The translations under genes and the position numbers were made by a program. The notes beneath the pieces were generated by a model. The model saw only the letters and a program-made list of their open reading frames with translations. It was not told where the DNA came from and did not search any database. This document shows positions 28,882 through 38,684 of a stretch of 40,603 nucleotides of DNA, in pieces. Location of the stretch: assembly GCA_946613135.1 (NCBI GenBank), contig CAMOFI010000004.1, positions 1-40,603 of the forward strand, written 5' to 3'. How positions within the stretch are numbered: position 1 is the first letter of the stretch; each line of letters opens with the position of its first letter. Origin of the DNA: an uncultured Bacteroidales bacterium. Lineage in GTDB: Bacteria; Bacteroidota; Bacteroidia; Bacteroidales; P3.

Positions 28882-28913
28882 CTTCCAGCCTGCCAATGGC
28901 TGTCAGGCTGAAG
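28882..28913. repeat. Hairpin in murF upstream region
   Basis: CTTC(c)AGCCTG ... CAGGCTGAAG inverted repeat. Confidence 0.6.
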
Positions 28914-28932
28914 CAGTGTTGCAACATATATC

Positions 28933-28963
28933 AAAAAAGGGTTCTCGCTTAAAGAACCCTTTT
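28933..28963 (-). terminator. Rho-independent terminator after tRNA-Pro
   Basis: AAGGGTTCT-cgcttaa-AGAACCCTT with a T-run on the - strand. Confidence 0.88.
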
Positions 28964-28967
28964 CCTG

Positions 28968-29041
28968 TCGGGGCGAGAAGACTCGAACTTCCGACCCCTT
29001 GCACCCCATGCAAGTGCGCTAGCCAACTGCGCCACGCCCCG
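28968..29041 (-). tRNA. tRNA-Pro(GGG)
   Basis: CGGGGCG...CGCCCCG acceptor stem; anticodon arm CTTGC-ATGGGGT-GCAAG; T-loop GTTCGAGTC. Confidence 0.92.
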
Positions 29042-29098
29042 AACTGAATCATGCATCTGTATCATCGAAAAAACTGCTTTTCTCTCCTCAAATGCGGG

Positions 29099-29108
29099 TG
29101 CAAAAGTA
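29099..29108 (-). promoter_or_regulatory. Bacteroidota-type -7 element for tRNA-Pro
   Basis: tgcaaaagta on + = TACTTTTGCA on -. Confidence 0.55.
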
Positions 29109-29177
29109 CTACTTTTTGCAATACTGACCAAATTTTTTTTGCCTTTCGACCGAATTTATTTGGTCATATTTATATAA

Positions 29178-31862
29178 CTATCTAATTAGCACCACAGTCC
29201 CCTTCTGTACTATTTGGTCATACGGGTGGGTTATTTTATGGCATGATATGACATAAGTGTATACTCCCATAGGACATTTTTTCCCATTTTGGGCATTTCC
29301 GTCCCACGGTTTTTCGGGATCAAACGACTCGAACACCATCTGTCCTCTACGATCGTATATGATGATATGGTAGCGCTGCACATCGTTCATCTTGACCGCG
29401 AAGGTATTGTTCGTGCTCTCTTCGGGAGTGAATGCATTAGGTGCCCATACTGTTGTATGGTCTACGTATACGGTGATAGTAGTTGTGTCGAAACACATAT
29501 ACGGGTTGTACGCCCACAGACGCACCGATATCGAATCCACATCGTCAGGCACCATGTAGCTCACTCGCGGTTCCGTACGTTCCTCGCCATAGGGGAACTC
29601 CCACTTGCATGAAGTAGAATACTCGCTCAAATCGGTAAACACAGCCTCCATCTGACCCAACGACACAGTCTTGGGCGACACCTCGCCTCTTGCTATCGGC
29701 TGCGGCTCTACAGCCACAGTGGTGGACTTGGAATTGAAGCAGACTCCATTAGTGGCATTGACGGTATATACTGTCGTACTTGATGGGTTAACGATGATAT
29801 GGCTGTTGTTCTCCTGTCCTCCAAGCGAGGGGTCTGCCGGCTGGGCAGTCCAGTTGAAACTCTCTGCAGTGGTAGTGATTGTTATCTCTGCATTTTCGCC
29901 TCCACACACTCCTCCTCCATCGGTGATTGTAATATCAGGTATTGTGTCGACAACGATAAGGACCGAGTCTTTACCGTAGCACTCGGCTCCAGAGGTAAGG
30001 CCATAGATAACATACATCGTTGTGCTGTCAGGCACATAGGTGTGCGATGTCGCATCAACAAATGTCGCCTGATTGTCCCACGAGTATTTGTTGCTTCCCG
30101 ATGCGGTGATAATTGTCGACTGGCCTTCGCACACCCTCGTAGGCGAAGCAGCAACATGCACCTCAGGCAATTGTATGACTACAACATGCATTGAGTCTAT
30201 ATCCTCCCATATCTGGCCGTTCCATGTGATGTACGAATAGGAAGTATATGTTGCAGACTCTGTTGGATTGATGTATATTGTATCTGCATACATTTCAATA
30301 GGGTTAGGATTGCCCGACACGTACCACACACAGCTGTCGGCGCCACGCACGCCCAAAGTCAGAGGCTCGTCGGCACAAATCATTGTATCACTCGTAATAA
30401 AGGCAAAATTTCGTCTTACGCCTATCTGCATCGTGTCCGACCCATAATTGCCGCACGAGTCCTGTACCTCACACAACCAACGGGCATCCGGTGCCGTGCC
30501 TACAATAATCGATGCTGCATTGGGACGCTCTTGTCCGTTGGTCAGATTTCTCCATTTTATCGACCTGTTGGGCATACCTCCTGTGATTACCGAACGCAAC
30601 TCAATCTGGTTTGACATGTTCATCAGCGTGTCGCGTTCGATAGTGACTTCCAACGGGTCGGTATCAATTATGTTGAACGAAACCGAATCGGAACGAGGGC
30701 AGCCATTCTCTGCCGAAAGGACAAACTTTGCATATTCCACTCCGTCAACACCTTCGGATTCAACATCCATGTAAGGCTGGATTGTCAACAAGAAAGTGTC
30801 TGTGTTGGCTGGGAAAAAGACGTATGGGTTTACCATGGCAAAATCGACACCGTTGGTGGCGGTGCCTTCAAAATCAATATTGATACGTGTAGGCGTCGAC
30901 AGTTGGTGAGGACGACTCATCTTGATGGTTGCCACACATCCCTCATAAAGGTCGCTGGGCATACCTGGGTTGGCGGCATTGACGAAATTAAAATCGATTG
31001 CATTCGAACTCAAGCTGTTGGCTTCAAGAAAAACACCTGAATCATAATCGTTATCACCCAAATCGGCTATGGCCATCTTCAGATGGTAGGTCTGGCAAGG
31101 AATAACCTTGGCCTCGGCAGTAAGTACGGTTGTAAAACCACCATACGTAATCATCGTGCTACCAGAGTTGTTGACATAATACTGCGTATTGTTCAGAAGG
31201 CACGGCGTTGCAGTCCCTGCAGCAACACCGCCATTGACATTGTTGATCGATATGATATTATTACTATTGGGGATCAACGCTATATTTTTGGCACTGTACA
31301 TACCGCCATTAGGATTAATTCCCGTAAGAAAGAATCCAAAGATGTCATTATAGTCCGAGCATACAAAACCAGGATATTCTTCCGATGCAAAAACATATCT
31401 GAACTTGATAGAGTCCGAAAGAGGGACAAAGTCAAATTCAAGCACGGCACAGTCATTAACGGCGGTATTTCCTGCATAGTTCATCAATTCGGCACATGAA
31501 TAGTTGGTTCCTGCCGAGGAACTATGAGTAGCTGAACTCTCTTGACCAACAGCATACGACACCGCTCCAGTTCCAATGATTATACCCTCAGTTATGCCGA
31601 GATTAGTAGAAGTAGCGCCAGTAGAAAAACGCCCAATCGCATTACTGGCAACAGCTCCCGTAGAACCATTAAAACGCACGTTGGACACCGTGACACCTTG
31701 ACCAACCAATACGTTCTGCACCAACGAGTCGATTGTCCATCCCGCCGGCAAGGACAAGCCTTGCGTGACTTGCAACTGTGCCGACACTTCTCTGATGCCA
31801 AACAACATAAAAAGTACGACCATTATTGGCGCCGTATACCTAAACATGCTACGTGTATTCAT
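29178..31862 (-). CDS. Choice-of-anchor L-type secreted protein with T9SS type B (gliding-motility-associated) C-terminal sorting domain
   Basis: Signal peptide; N-terminal GITEGIIIGTGAVSYAVGQ...FVFASEEYP-like block (FRYVFASEEYPGFVCSDYNDIFGFFL); C-terminal VWAPNAFTPEESTNNTFAVKMNDVQRYHIIIYDRRGQMVFES...PWDGNAQNGKKCPMGVYTYVI. Confidence 0.9.
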   Translation of the reverse strand: MNTRSMFRYTAPIMVVLFMLFGIREVSAQLQVTQGLSLPAGWTIDSLVQNVLVGQGVTVSNVRFNGSTGAVASNAIGRFSTGATSTNLGITEGIIIGTGAVSYAVGQESSATHSSSAGTNYSCAELMNYAGNTAVNDCAVLEFDFVPLSDSIKFRYVFASEEYPGFVCSDYNDIFGFFLTGINPNGGMYSAKNIALIPNSNNIISINNVNGGVAAGTATPCLLNNTQYYVNNSGSTMITYGGFTTVLTAEAKVIPCQTYHLKMAIADLGDNDYDSGVFLEANSLSSNAIDFNFVNAANPGMPSDLYEGCVATIKMSRPHQLSTPTRINIDFEGTATNGVDFAMVNPYVFFPANTDTFLLTIQPYMDVESEGVDGVEYAKFVLSAENGCPRSDSVSFNIIDTDPLEVTIERDTLMNMSNQIELRSVITGGMPNRSIKWRNLTNGQERPNAASIIVGTAPDARWLCEVQDSCGNYGSDTMQIGVRRNFAFITSDTMICADEPLTLGVRGADSCVWYVSGNPNPIEMYADTIYINPTESATYTSYSYITWNGQIWEDIDSMHVVVIQLPEVHVAASPTRVCEGQSTIITASGSNKYSWDNQATFVDATSHTYVPDSTTMYVIYGLTSGAECYGKDSVLIVVDTIPDITITDGGGVCGGENAEITITTTAESFNWTAQPADPSLGGQENNSHIIVNPSSTTVYTVNATNGVCFNSKSTTVAVEPQPIARGEVSPKTVSLGQMEAVFTDLSEYSTSCKWEFPYGEERTEPRVSYMVPDDVDSISVRLWAYNPYMCFDTTTITVYVDHTTVWAPNAFTPEESTNNTFAVKMNDVQRYHIIIYDRRGQMVFESFDPEKPWDGNAQNGKKCPMGVYTYVISCHKITHPYDQIVQKGTVVLIR

Positions 31863-31886
31863 GATAAAAAAATATTTTTTTCGAGA

Positions 31887-31896
31887 TGCAAAAATA
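31887..31896 (-). promoter_or_regulatory. Bacteroidota-type -7 element for the T9SS cargo gene
   Basis: tgcaaaaata on + = TATTTTTGCA on -. Confidence 0.5.
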
Positions 31897-32013
31897 CTAC
31901 TTTTTTTTATATAAACTGCTTTTTAGAAGTTTTATTGTAATAAATAAAACAAAAATTAACAGTCTGTCGTATCAATCTCATCGTTATAAACCACTTGCAT
32001 TGTCATTTTTATT

Positions 32014-32044
32014 CAACACAAAAAAAATGCAACACAAAAAAAAT
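32014..32044. repeat. Two-copy ~16-bp tandem repeat (caacacaaaaaaaatg / caacacaaaaaaaaa)
   Basis: Direct reading just beyond the 3' end of the PorE-like gene. Confidence 0.7.
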
Positions 32045-33544
32045 TTAACGTTCAAAGACAAACGACACCGTCCGCGACGAGACTGCTACAGCCGACAGCA
32101 TAGAGACATCCTCATCGTCTTCCGTTCCATCAAACACACCAGTTGCTGTTTCGATGCTCGTCAGTGCTACACCTTTCGACTTCAAATATTCTGTAATGGC
32201 TCGAAGCCTCGACTGGTTCACCAAGTTGCAGAAAGGTATGTCGGCACTTTGATTGAACGAAGACACAACCCTCAACTTCAGGTTCGGGTTTTCAGTCAAA
32301 AAACGTGCCACAGCGTCCATCCTTGTCCTGCCGGAAGACGACAGTTCGCTTCCAACCGACGAGCTGAACAAATCACCGTAACGATAGTCCTCGCCCACAA
32401 CAAATGCATTGAGTGTCACGTCTTTTGTATCACGAAAATACAGACTATTCTCATCACCGCGAAGGGCGACGTAGTTATGTCGTAGCTGGAAATGTTCTGG
32501 CGCGACATACACAAGCTCATATTCCATCCCCGGCTGCAAAAAAACCGTATAATCACCGTTTCCGTCAGCATCGACAGTAACGGCATCTTTCCCATTGGTC
32601 CGCACCACTACTGAAGCGCCCTCGACAGGCATGCCGTTCTGTCCGCTTATTGTACCTGACAGCCTGACACAGTCCAACCTGCCCGAAAAGCTGTTCAAAC
32701 GCTGTTTGCCTTCAGAATCTCTCGACAGCCACCATCCTCTGGTTCCGTTGTCCGACAGCGTGAGCCCTACATCGTCGCCCGACGAGCAGAATGGCTTGTG
32801 CATACTATATACAGCACAACGGCCAATGGGGAACATAGTCACCGTGTCGCCCGTCTGCTCTGCAGCTACCAGGCGGGAAGCATAAATGTCGTACCCTCCA
32901 TAGCCGCCGACACGACCGTCGGAAGAAAACATCAGGAAATCGCCATGAATTGCGGGCATAATCTCATTACCCTCTGTATTGATCCTGTAACCCATATTTT
33001 GCGGAAACTGCCACTCGTCGTTCTTCCATTCGCTGTACCACAAATCAAGACCACCAAATCCCAAAGGACAATTGGACGAGAACACCATCACCCTGCCATC
33101 CGAGGAAAAGACAGGATGTTCAATGGTGAATGAAAATCCGCCAGGCTTGATGCGCCGAACCGCATACTTGCCTGCCTTTTTCTCGTATCGCTCGAAGAGG
33201 TAGCTGTTACCCTTCGAATCGCGCCTGGTGATATATAAGCGGCCCGTCGGAATATGCTCTACCGCATAAGTCATCTTTGAGTCTATCTCGAGCATTGAGG
33301 TATCCACCTCAGCAAAGCCGATAGAGCCATCGCCCGCAACGGCCGAGAACAGCATTCCTCCAGAGGCAAAATGCAGACGGCCTCCGGCAAACGACATCTC
33401 GTCGATTTCCGACGGAAGCACGAAATCTGAAAGAACCTCATGACCGACAGAACGGTTTTCACAGTATTTCTCTACAATCTGCGACATCGAACAGTGAGAC
33501 GATGCCAGCATCAACAAAATGATTATATACTTTTTGATTTTCAT
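32045..33544 (-). CDS. PorE-like protein: PD40 propeller + carboxypeptidase-regulatory-like domain + degenerate OmpA-like C-terminus
   Basis: Propeller segments HPVFSSDGRVMVFSSNCPLGFGGLDLWYSEW, MPAIHGDFLMFSSDGRVGGYGGYDIYAS; CRD LSGTISGQNGMPVEGASVVVRT; OmpA-like MDAVARFLTENPNLKLRVVSSFNQSA...QSRLRAITEYLKSKGV; ATG at 33544 preferred over TTG at 33553. Confidence 0.75.
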   Translation of the reverse strand: MKIKKYIIILLMLASSHCSMSQIVEKYCENRSVGHEVLSDFVLPSEIDEMSFAGGRLHFASGGMLFSAVAGDGSIGFAEVDTSMLEIDSKMTYAVEHIPTGRLYITRRDSKGNSYLFERYEKKAGKYAVRRIKPGGFSFTIEHPVFSSDGRVMVFSSNCPLGFGGLDLWYSEWKNDEWQFPQNMGYRINTEGNEIMPAIHGDFLMFSSDGRVGGYGGYDIYASRLVAAEQTGDTVTMFPIGRCAVYSMHKPFCSSGDDVGLTLSDNGTRGWWLSRDSEGKQRLNSFSGRLDCVRLSGTISGQNGMPVEGASVVVRTNGKDAVTVDADGNGDYTVFLQPGMEYELVYVAPEHFQLRHNYVALRGDENSLYFRDTKDVTLNAFVVGEDYRYGDLFSSSVGSELSSSGRTRMDAVARFLTENPNLKLRVVSSFNQSADIPFCNLVNQSRLRAITEYLKSKGVALTSIETATGVFDGTEDDEDVSMLSAVAVSSRTVSFVFER

Positions 33545-33549
33545 CTTCC

Positions 33550-35991
33550 TCAAATTAATACAAGGGGCAGAACCTCCGACATCTCTGAAACATAATGGAA
33601 TGTAAGACCTGAAAGATAAGCCTGGTCTATGTCTTCGACATCGCGGCGGTTTTCTTCACAGAGTATAATGTCGGTGATTCCTGCACGTTTGGCAGCAAGG
33701 ATTTTCTCTCGTATTCCACCAACAGGGGTGACGGCGCCACGGAGTGTAATCTCGCCTGTCATCGCATAGTCGTTGCGCACCTTGCGACCCGTAAAGGCAC
33801 TGACCATAGCAGTAAACATGGTAACACCTGCCGATGGGCCATCCTTAGGAGTGGCACCTTCGGGCACATGGATATGCAGGTTGCACGACTCGAAGACCGA
33901 CTCGTCTATTCCCAACGCAACGGCATTGGCCTTGATATATTCGTATGCAAGCGTGGCCGACTCCTTCATGACGTCGCCCAGATTGCCTGTCATTGTCAGA
34001 TTGCCTTTCCCTTTCGAGGTGCAGGCTTCGATAAAAAGAATCGTGCCTCCCACCTGAGTCCATGCCAGACCCGTGACGACAGCCACCCTCGGCTCGTTAC
34101 CGCGACGCTCGCTTTGGTGGATCGGCAAGCCTAACACCGGACGCAATTCACTCACCGCAATCTTTTTCTCCACCTCCAAACCGCTGGCCACCTTTACGGC
34201 GCGGTTGCGTATCATCTTGGCAATCATCTTCTCGAGCTGACGGACTCCCGACTCGCGGGTATAGTCGTCGACAATGCGGCGCAACACCTCGGCAGGGAAT
34301 GTGAAATCGGTGCGTTTGAACCCGTTTTCCTTCAGCTGACGAGGAACAAGATACTGCTTGGCTATCTGCAGCTTTTCTTCCATGATATAGCCAGGCACCT
34401 CAATCATCTCCATACGGTCTATCAAGGCTGGATGAATGCTCGACGTAGAGTTGGCCGTAGCGATGAAAAGCACATTGGACAGGTCGTAGTCTACATCAAG
34501 ATAATTGTCATGAAATGCCATATTCTGTTCAGGGTCAAGCACCTCAAGCAATGCCGCCATCGGATCACCGCTGTAGTTGTTGGCCTGCACTTTGTCAATC
34601 TCATCGAGCACAAATACCGGGTTGCTGACTTTGGCTTTGATCATACCATTGATGATGCGTCCGGGCATCGCACCCACATATGTGCGGCGATGGCCTCTGA
34701 TCTCGGCTTCGTCGTGTATGCCTCCCAGCGCAATTCTTACATACTCGCGTCCAAGTGCCTGGGCTATGGACTTGCCGAGCGATGTCTTGCCAGTGCCCGG
34801 AGGCCCTACAAGACACAGCACCGGCGACTTGCGCTGGTCGGTAAGATTCAACACCGCCATCATCTCGAGCACACGCTCCTTGACTTTCTCTAGTCCGAAA
34901 TGGTTCCTGTCGAGTCTGCGGCGTGCCTTTTCCATATCGTTATTGAAAGAGCCTCGCTTGCCCCATGGCAAATCGAGCATCAGGTTCAGATAGTTGAGCT
35001 GAACGCTATAGTCGGGCGAGGCCTGCGGGGTGCGAAGCAGTTTGTCCATCTCGTGGTTGAAGTGTTCACCAACTTCGGGCGGCCATGGCATGTTTGCCGC
35101 ACGACTACGCATCTTGCTGATTTCCGCATCGTTTGAGTTGCCACCCAGTTCCTCCTGAATGACATGCATCTGCTGGTTCAGGAAGTACTCTCTCTGCTGT
35201 TTGTCCATGGTTATCTGAGTCTTTTCCTGAATCTCGTGGCGCAGACTCTCTATCGACTCCATGGCCTTGATATGCGATATCAACGAGAGAATACGGTCTG
35301 AGTATGTGGGCAGTTCCAGCAACTCCTGCTTTGCAGCAATGTCGATATCTATATGGGACGAAATGAAATTGACGAGCATACGCAAACCGCGTATCTCTTT
35401 AAGTGTCTTGATGGTTATATCGTTAGGGTTTACCGAGCGCAAGTATGCCGAATACTTTTTGACGAGTATTCTCGCCGACTCGCTCTCGTCCTTTGTAAGT
35501 CCCTGTGCACTGTCGGCATTCTCTGCGCTGAGGCGTACGCCTTTGAGAAACGGCTTGTTCGACACAATGTCGCCCAACCTGAAGCATCCACATCCTCTCA
35601 TTATGCCTATCACCTCATTGTTGGGCATATCGATAACCTTGACAACCTGGGCTATACATCCAATATCATAAAGGTCCTTTCTGTCAGGCACCTCGTTCAT
35701 CTCGTTTCGTTGGGAAACCACACCAATATACTCGCCCTTTTCGGAGGCATGGCGAAGCAACTTCAATGACATCGTACGTGTAACGTTGATAGGCGTTATA
35801 GTGCCTGGGAACAGCACATTGCCTGTCATGGGGAGTATAGGTATGATATCTGGAAACGACGCACTTGTCTCGAAAAGGAAATCGTCAATACTAGCATCTT
35901 CCGACATCGGAACAACCTCAATCATCGCCGAACTCAGTCTCTCCGGATCCATCATTTCCTTAAATAATTCATCAATATACTTATTGTTCAT
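33550..35991 (-). CDS. lon: ATP-dependent protease Lon (LonA)
   Basis: LON N-domain, Walker [16 protein letters not shown], catalytic [15 protein letters not shown]. Confidence 0.98.
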   Translation of the reverse strand: MNNKYIDELFKEMMDPERLSSAMIEVVPMSEDASIDDFLFETSASFPDIIPILPMTGNVLFPGTITPINVTRTMSLKLLRHASEKGEYIGVVSQRNEMNEVPDRKDLYDIGCIAQVVKVIDMPNNEVIGIMRGCGCFRLGDIVSNKPFLKGVRLSAENADSAQGLTKDESESARILVKKYSAYLRSVNPNDITIKTLKEIRGLRMLVNFISSHIDIDIAAKQELLELPTYSDRILSLISHIKAMESIESLRHEIQEKTQITMDKQQREYFLNQQMHVIQEELGGNSNDAEISKMRSRAANMPWPPEVGEHFNHEMDKLLRTPQASPDYSVQLNYLNLMLDLPWGKRGSFNNDMEKARRRLDRNHFGLEKVKERVLEMMAVLNLTDQRKSPVLCLVGPPGTGKTSLGKSIAQALGREYVRIALGGIHDEAEIRGHRRTYVGAMPGRIINGMIKAKVSNPVFVLDEIDKVQANNYSGDPMAALLEVLDPEQNMAFHDNYLDVDYDLSNVLFIATANSTSSIHPALIDRMEMIEVPGYIMEEKLQIAKQYLVPRQLKENGFKRTDFTFPAEVLRRIVDDYTRESGVRQLEKMIAKMIRNRAVKVASGLEVEKKIAVSELRPVLGLPIHQSERRGNEPRVAVVTGLAWTQVGGTILFIEACTSKGKGNLTMTGNLGDVMKESATLAYEYIKANAVALGIDESVFESCNLHIHVPEGATPKDGPSAGVTMFTAMVSAFTGRKVRNDYAMTGEITLRGAVTPVGGIREKILAAKRAGITDIILCEENRRDVEDIDQAYLSGLTFHYVSEMSEVLPLVLI

Positions 35992-36140
35992 ATATACTAT
36001 TATACTATCTTAGAAATACAATCAAAACAAGAATGTTTTACGGCACGACAAGATAAATGTTTCGTTTCCTCCATTTAAAAATCACTTTAAAACACCACAC
36101 TCCTGGTTGTCTTACCCGTTTTTGCTGGAACACAACAAAA

Positions 36141-36165
36141 AAAAGCTCTTGCAAGAAGAGCTTTT
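36141..36165 (-). terminator. Rho-independent terminator (possibly bidirectional) after rpmE2
   Basis: AAAAGCTCTT-gcaag-AAGAGCTTTTT with flanking A/T runs. Confidence 0.85.
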
Positions 36166-36189
36166 TCCTAACATTTAACCTAAAACAAA

Positions 36190-36453
36190 CTACTTATTAT
36201 TTTTGTTGTATCTTTTGTACTTGCTCATAAACTTGTCGACGCGTCCAGCGGTGTCAACCAGTTTCAGCTTGCCAGTGAAGTAGGGATGCGAAGTGTTGGA
36301 GATTTCAAGTTTCACAACGGGATACTCATTACCATCGGTATAGACAACAGTGTCTTTGGTGTTGGCGCAGCTCTTGGTGAGGATCATATTGTCGTTGGAC
36401 ATGTCTTTGAACACAACAAGTCTGTAGTTCGAGGGATGGATTCCTTTTTTCAT
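36190..36453 (-). CDS. rpmE2: 50S ribosomal protein L31 type B
   Basis: MKKGIHPSNYRLVVFKDMSND...EISNTSHPYFTGKLKLVDTAGRVDKFMSKYKR. Confidence 0.96.
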   Translation of the reverse strand: MKKGIHPSNYRLVVFKDMSNDNMILTKSCANTKDTVVYTDGNEYPVVKLEISNTSHPYFTGKLKLVDTAGRVDKFMSKYKRYNKNNK

Positions 36454-36537
36454 TGTCTTGATTTTTATGCCGTTTTAAACAGTGGTTTTGTAAACGATTG
36501 TTATAAAATAATTGATTCTTTCCTTTAATTTGAGTTT

Positions 36538-36547
36538 GCAAAAGTAC
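36538..36547 (-). promoter_or_regulatory. Bacteroidota-type -7 element for rpmE2
   Basis: tgcaaaagta on + = TACTTTTGCA on -. Confidence 0.55.
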
Positions 36548-36731
36548 AAACATTTTTCATACTGACAAAATGTTTTTTCATTATCCTCACGAGTTACCAT
36601 CTTACCCATTTACTTTCCAATATTTTACGCATGAACTTTTTTGTCACGTTTAAGCACAATTAATTCTGTTTTCCGTCGTTACTTATAGCAAAAAAACAGA
36701 ATTCCGCCCCACACACTTAACAATCCTTTGC

Positions 36732-37745
36732 ATGAAAAAAAGAAAATACAGAATCCTGTGGATTGACGAGGAGCCTGACACATTAGGTTTTACCGAGCGA
36801 TGCAACAAACTCGACATAGATGTGATAAAATACAACAGCTGGGACCGTGCCAAAGAGGTTCTTGACAGCCGCTTCGACTCTTTCTCTGCCATTGTGCTCG
36901 ATGCCTATTGTGTGCTGACTGCCGGCGAACCTGCCAACGCGGATTTTCTATATCAGGCCGTGCGCGAGCTAAGCATCATCTATGCCCAGCATGAGGAGTC
37001 TCTGCCCTGGTATGTGCTCTCGTCGGGCACAATGCCCGATTTCCACAAGACCATCGACCGCATCGGTATGGGCGACCGCGAAGAGATGACAACAGAATGG
37101 GGAGAACTGTTCTACAACAAAAACAACGACCTGGACAGCCTTTGCCAAGCCATACGGCACGCAGTGACTTTGAAAAAAGACAACAAAATCAAAGCCCTCT
37201 ACCGCGAGGTGTTCGACATCATGGACAAGAACTTCCCTTCTGATGTCGAACAGACCATGCTTGACATTCTGATGGCCCTGCATTTCCCCGAAGAGAACCG
37301 CAAATTCGACGCTGTACTTTACTACACACAGTTGAGACGAATACTCGAACACCTTTTCAGGGCCTTAAACAAGATGGGCATCCTTCCTGACGAGGTGATG
37401 GGGCAGAACGACAAGGTCAACCTCGCCAACTCGTCGCTCTACCTCTCCGGCCGTGAAGTGAACATCGGACAAGGCAAAATGTACCGCTACGGGAAAGCCG
37501 GCCAGTACGTATTTCCTCCTGTCACTGCACAGCTCGTCAAGAACATACTATATGTGGCCAACAAAAACGCGCATACCGTCGAACTCGACAACAAAGGACG
37601 GAAAATAATCACAAGCTACTACAATGCACAGCATTCAAACAACCTGTTGTTTGGCTATGCACTGCATCTTTGCGACGTGATAGTCTGGTTTGGACGTTTT
37701 GCTGACAACTTCGAGAAAAGACCAGAAGCCTATCAGTCAAAATAA
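36732..37745 (+). CDS. Receiver (REC)-like domain protein with unrecognised helical C-terminal domain
   Basis: REC signature residues: ILWIDEEP, AIVLDAYC, YVLSSG, LFYNK; C-terminal region contains QLRRILEHLFRALNKMG. Confidence 0.7.
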   Translation: MKKRKYRILWIDEEPDTLGFTERCNKLDIDVIKYNSWDRAKEVLDSRFDSFSAIVLDAYCVLTAGEPANADFLYQAVRELSIIYAQHEESLPWYVLSSGTMPDFHKTIDRIGMGDREEMTTEWGELFYNKNNDLDSLCQAIRHAVTLKKDNKIKALYREVFDIMDKNFPSDVEQTMLDILMALHFPEENRKFDAVLYYTQLRRILEHLFRALNKMGILPDEVMGQNDKVNLANSSLYLSGREVNIGQGKMYRYGKAGQYVFPPVTAQLVKNILYVANKNAHTVELDNKGRKIITSYYNAQHSNNLLFGYALHLCDVIVWFGRFADNFEKRPEAYQSK

Positions 37746-38491
37746 AGGATCTGTCGGGTAATGACCTGATAAAGATAACCCTCGGTCGGCGTAACGTGGT
37801 AGACATAAGCCTGAGTCCAATTGCCATATTCATCATAATAATATGTATATAGGAACGCCTGACGAAGGGTGGTAAGGTAGTAGGAACACTTCTCCGCAAG
37901 GAATCCGTCAGTGTCGTAACGGAATTTGTCCGTACCCTTGTAAATGGAATTCTCGCCTTCCGAATAGGTGGCATACTGCACATACCCTACATCGTTATAT
38001 TCATAATTTGTCACAGACACCTCGCGACCCTTTTCGTCTACGGTAGTCACCGAACGAAGCCTGTTGTCTTTGTCGTACTTGTACACCGTCTTCTCCTCAA
38101 GTGAGTCCACAATGCCCAACATGTCGGCAACAATAGTATGGTTTTTATTGTCGTATTTGTATGTCGTCTGCGACAGCAGCTCACTGTACGGCTCGTGGGT
38201 ACGGAGATCCTTTATCAGACGATTCTTTTTGTCATAGGTATACACAACGATGATCACCGGATTGCCGATAGTGTCATAATATGTGTTTTGTATAAAATAC
38301 CCGTCTTCGTTGAAATTATTGCGTACCGGATGTCCTACGATGCGCCCTTGAGGAGTACGTACGGTGGTGAGCATCGACTTGACCGGCCCTTTAAGGTGCT
38401 CTTCTTGTATATCCGGATTGAACCGCTGAGCCCGGCCCACAACGCTAAATGCCATAAATAAAGCAGCAACAACGACTATTCTGAGTTTCAT
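37733..38491 (-). CDS. Secreted YD/RHS-repeat-like protein
   Basis: Signal peptide MKLRIVVVAALFMAFSVVGRAQ; repeats such as YTYDKKNRLIKDL, YKYDNKNHTI, YKYDKDNRLRSVTTVDEKGREVS. Confidence 0.65.
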   Translation of the reverse strand: MKLRIVVVAALFMAFSVVGRAQRFNPDIQEEHLKGPVKSMLTTVRTPQGRIVGHPVRNNFNEDGYFIQNTYYDTIGNPVIIVVYTYDKKNRLIKDLRTHEPYSELLSQTTYKYDNKNHTIVADMLGIVDSLEEKTVYKYDKDNRLRSVTTVDEKGREVSVTNYEYNDVGYVQYATYSEGENSIYKGTDKFRYDTDGFLAEKCSYYLTTLRQAFLYTYYYDEYGNWTQAYVYHVTPTEGYLYQVITRQILYFD

Positions 38492-38510
38492 ATTACTTTG
38501 TATTTTGAGA

Positions 38511-38520
38511 TGCAAAGATA
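38511..38520 (-). promoter_or_regulatory. Bacteroidota-type -7 element for the YD-repeat gene
   Basis: tgcaaagata on + = TATCTTTGCA on -. Confidence 0.55.
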
Positions 38521-38684
38521 CGAACTTTTTCTGGAAAAACTAATATTTGTTATAATTTTTAATATTGCCACACGATTTTTGAGTTTTATGCGTTATTGAT
38601 TAGTTTTACGTATTTTTAAGAATAAAATCCAGTCTTTTTAATCTCTGACTCGCTACACCTACAGGAAACAACATATCAAAAAAA

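Noticed and set aside
32014-32044. Short tandem repeat as a CRISPR-like or phase-variation element
   Set aside because: Only two A-rich units, outside the coding region; no spacers or promoter placement.
37733-38491. YD-repeat gene as an RHS/polymorphic toxin
   Set aside because: Only 253 aa, no toxin tip or immunity gene, signal peptide instead; more likely a small secreted repeat protein.
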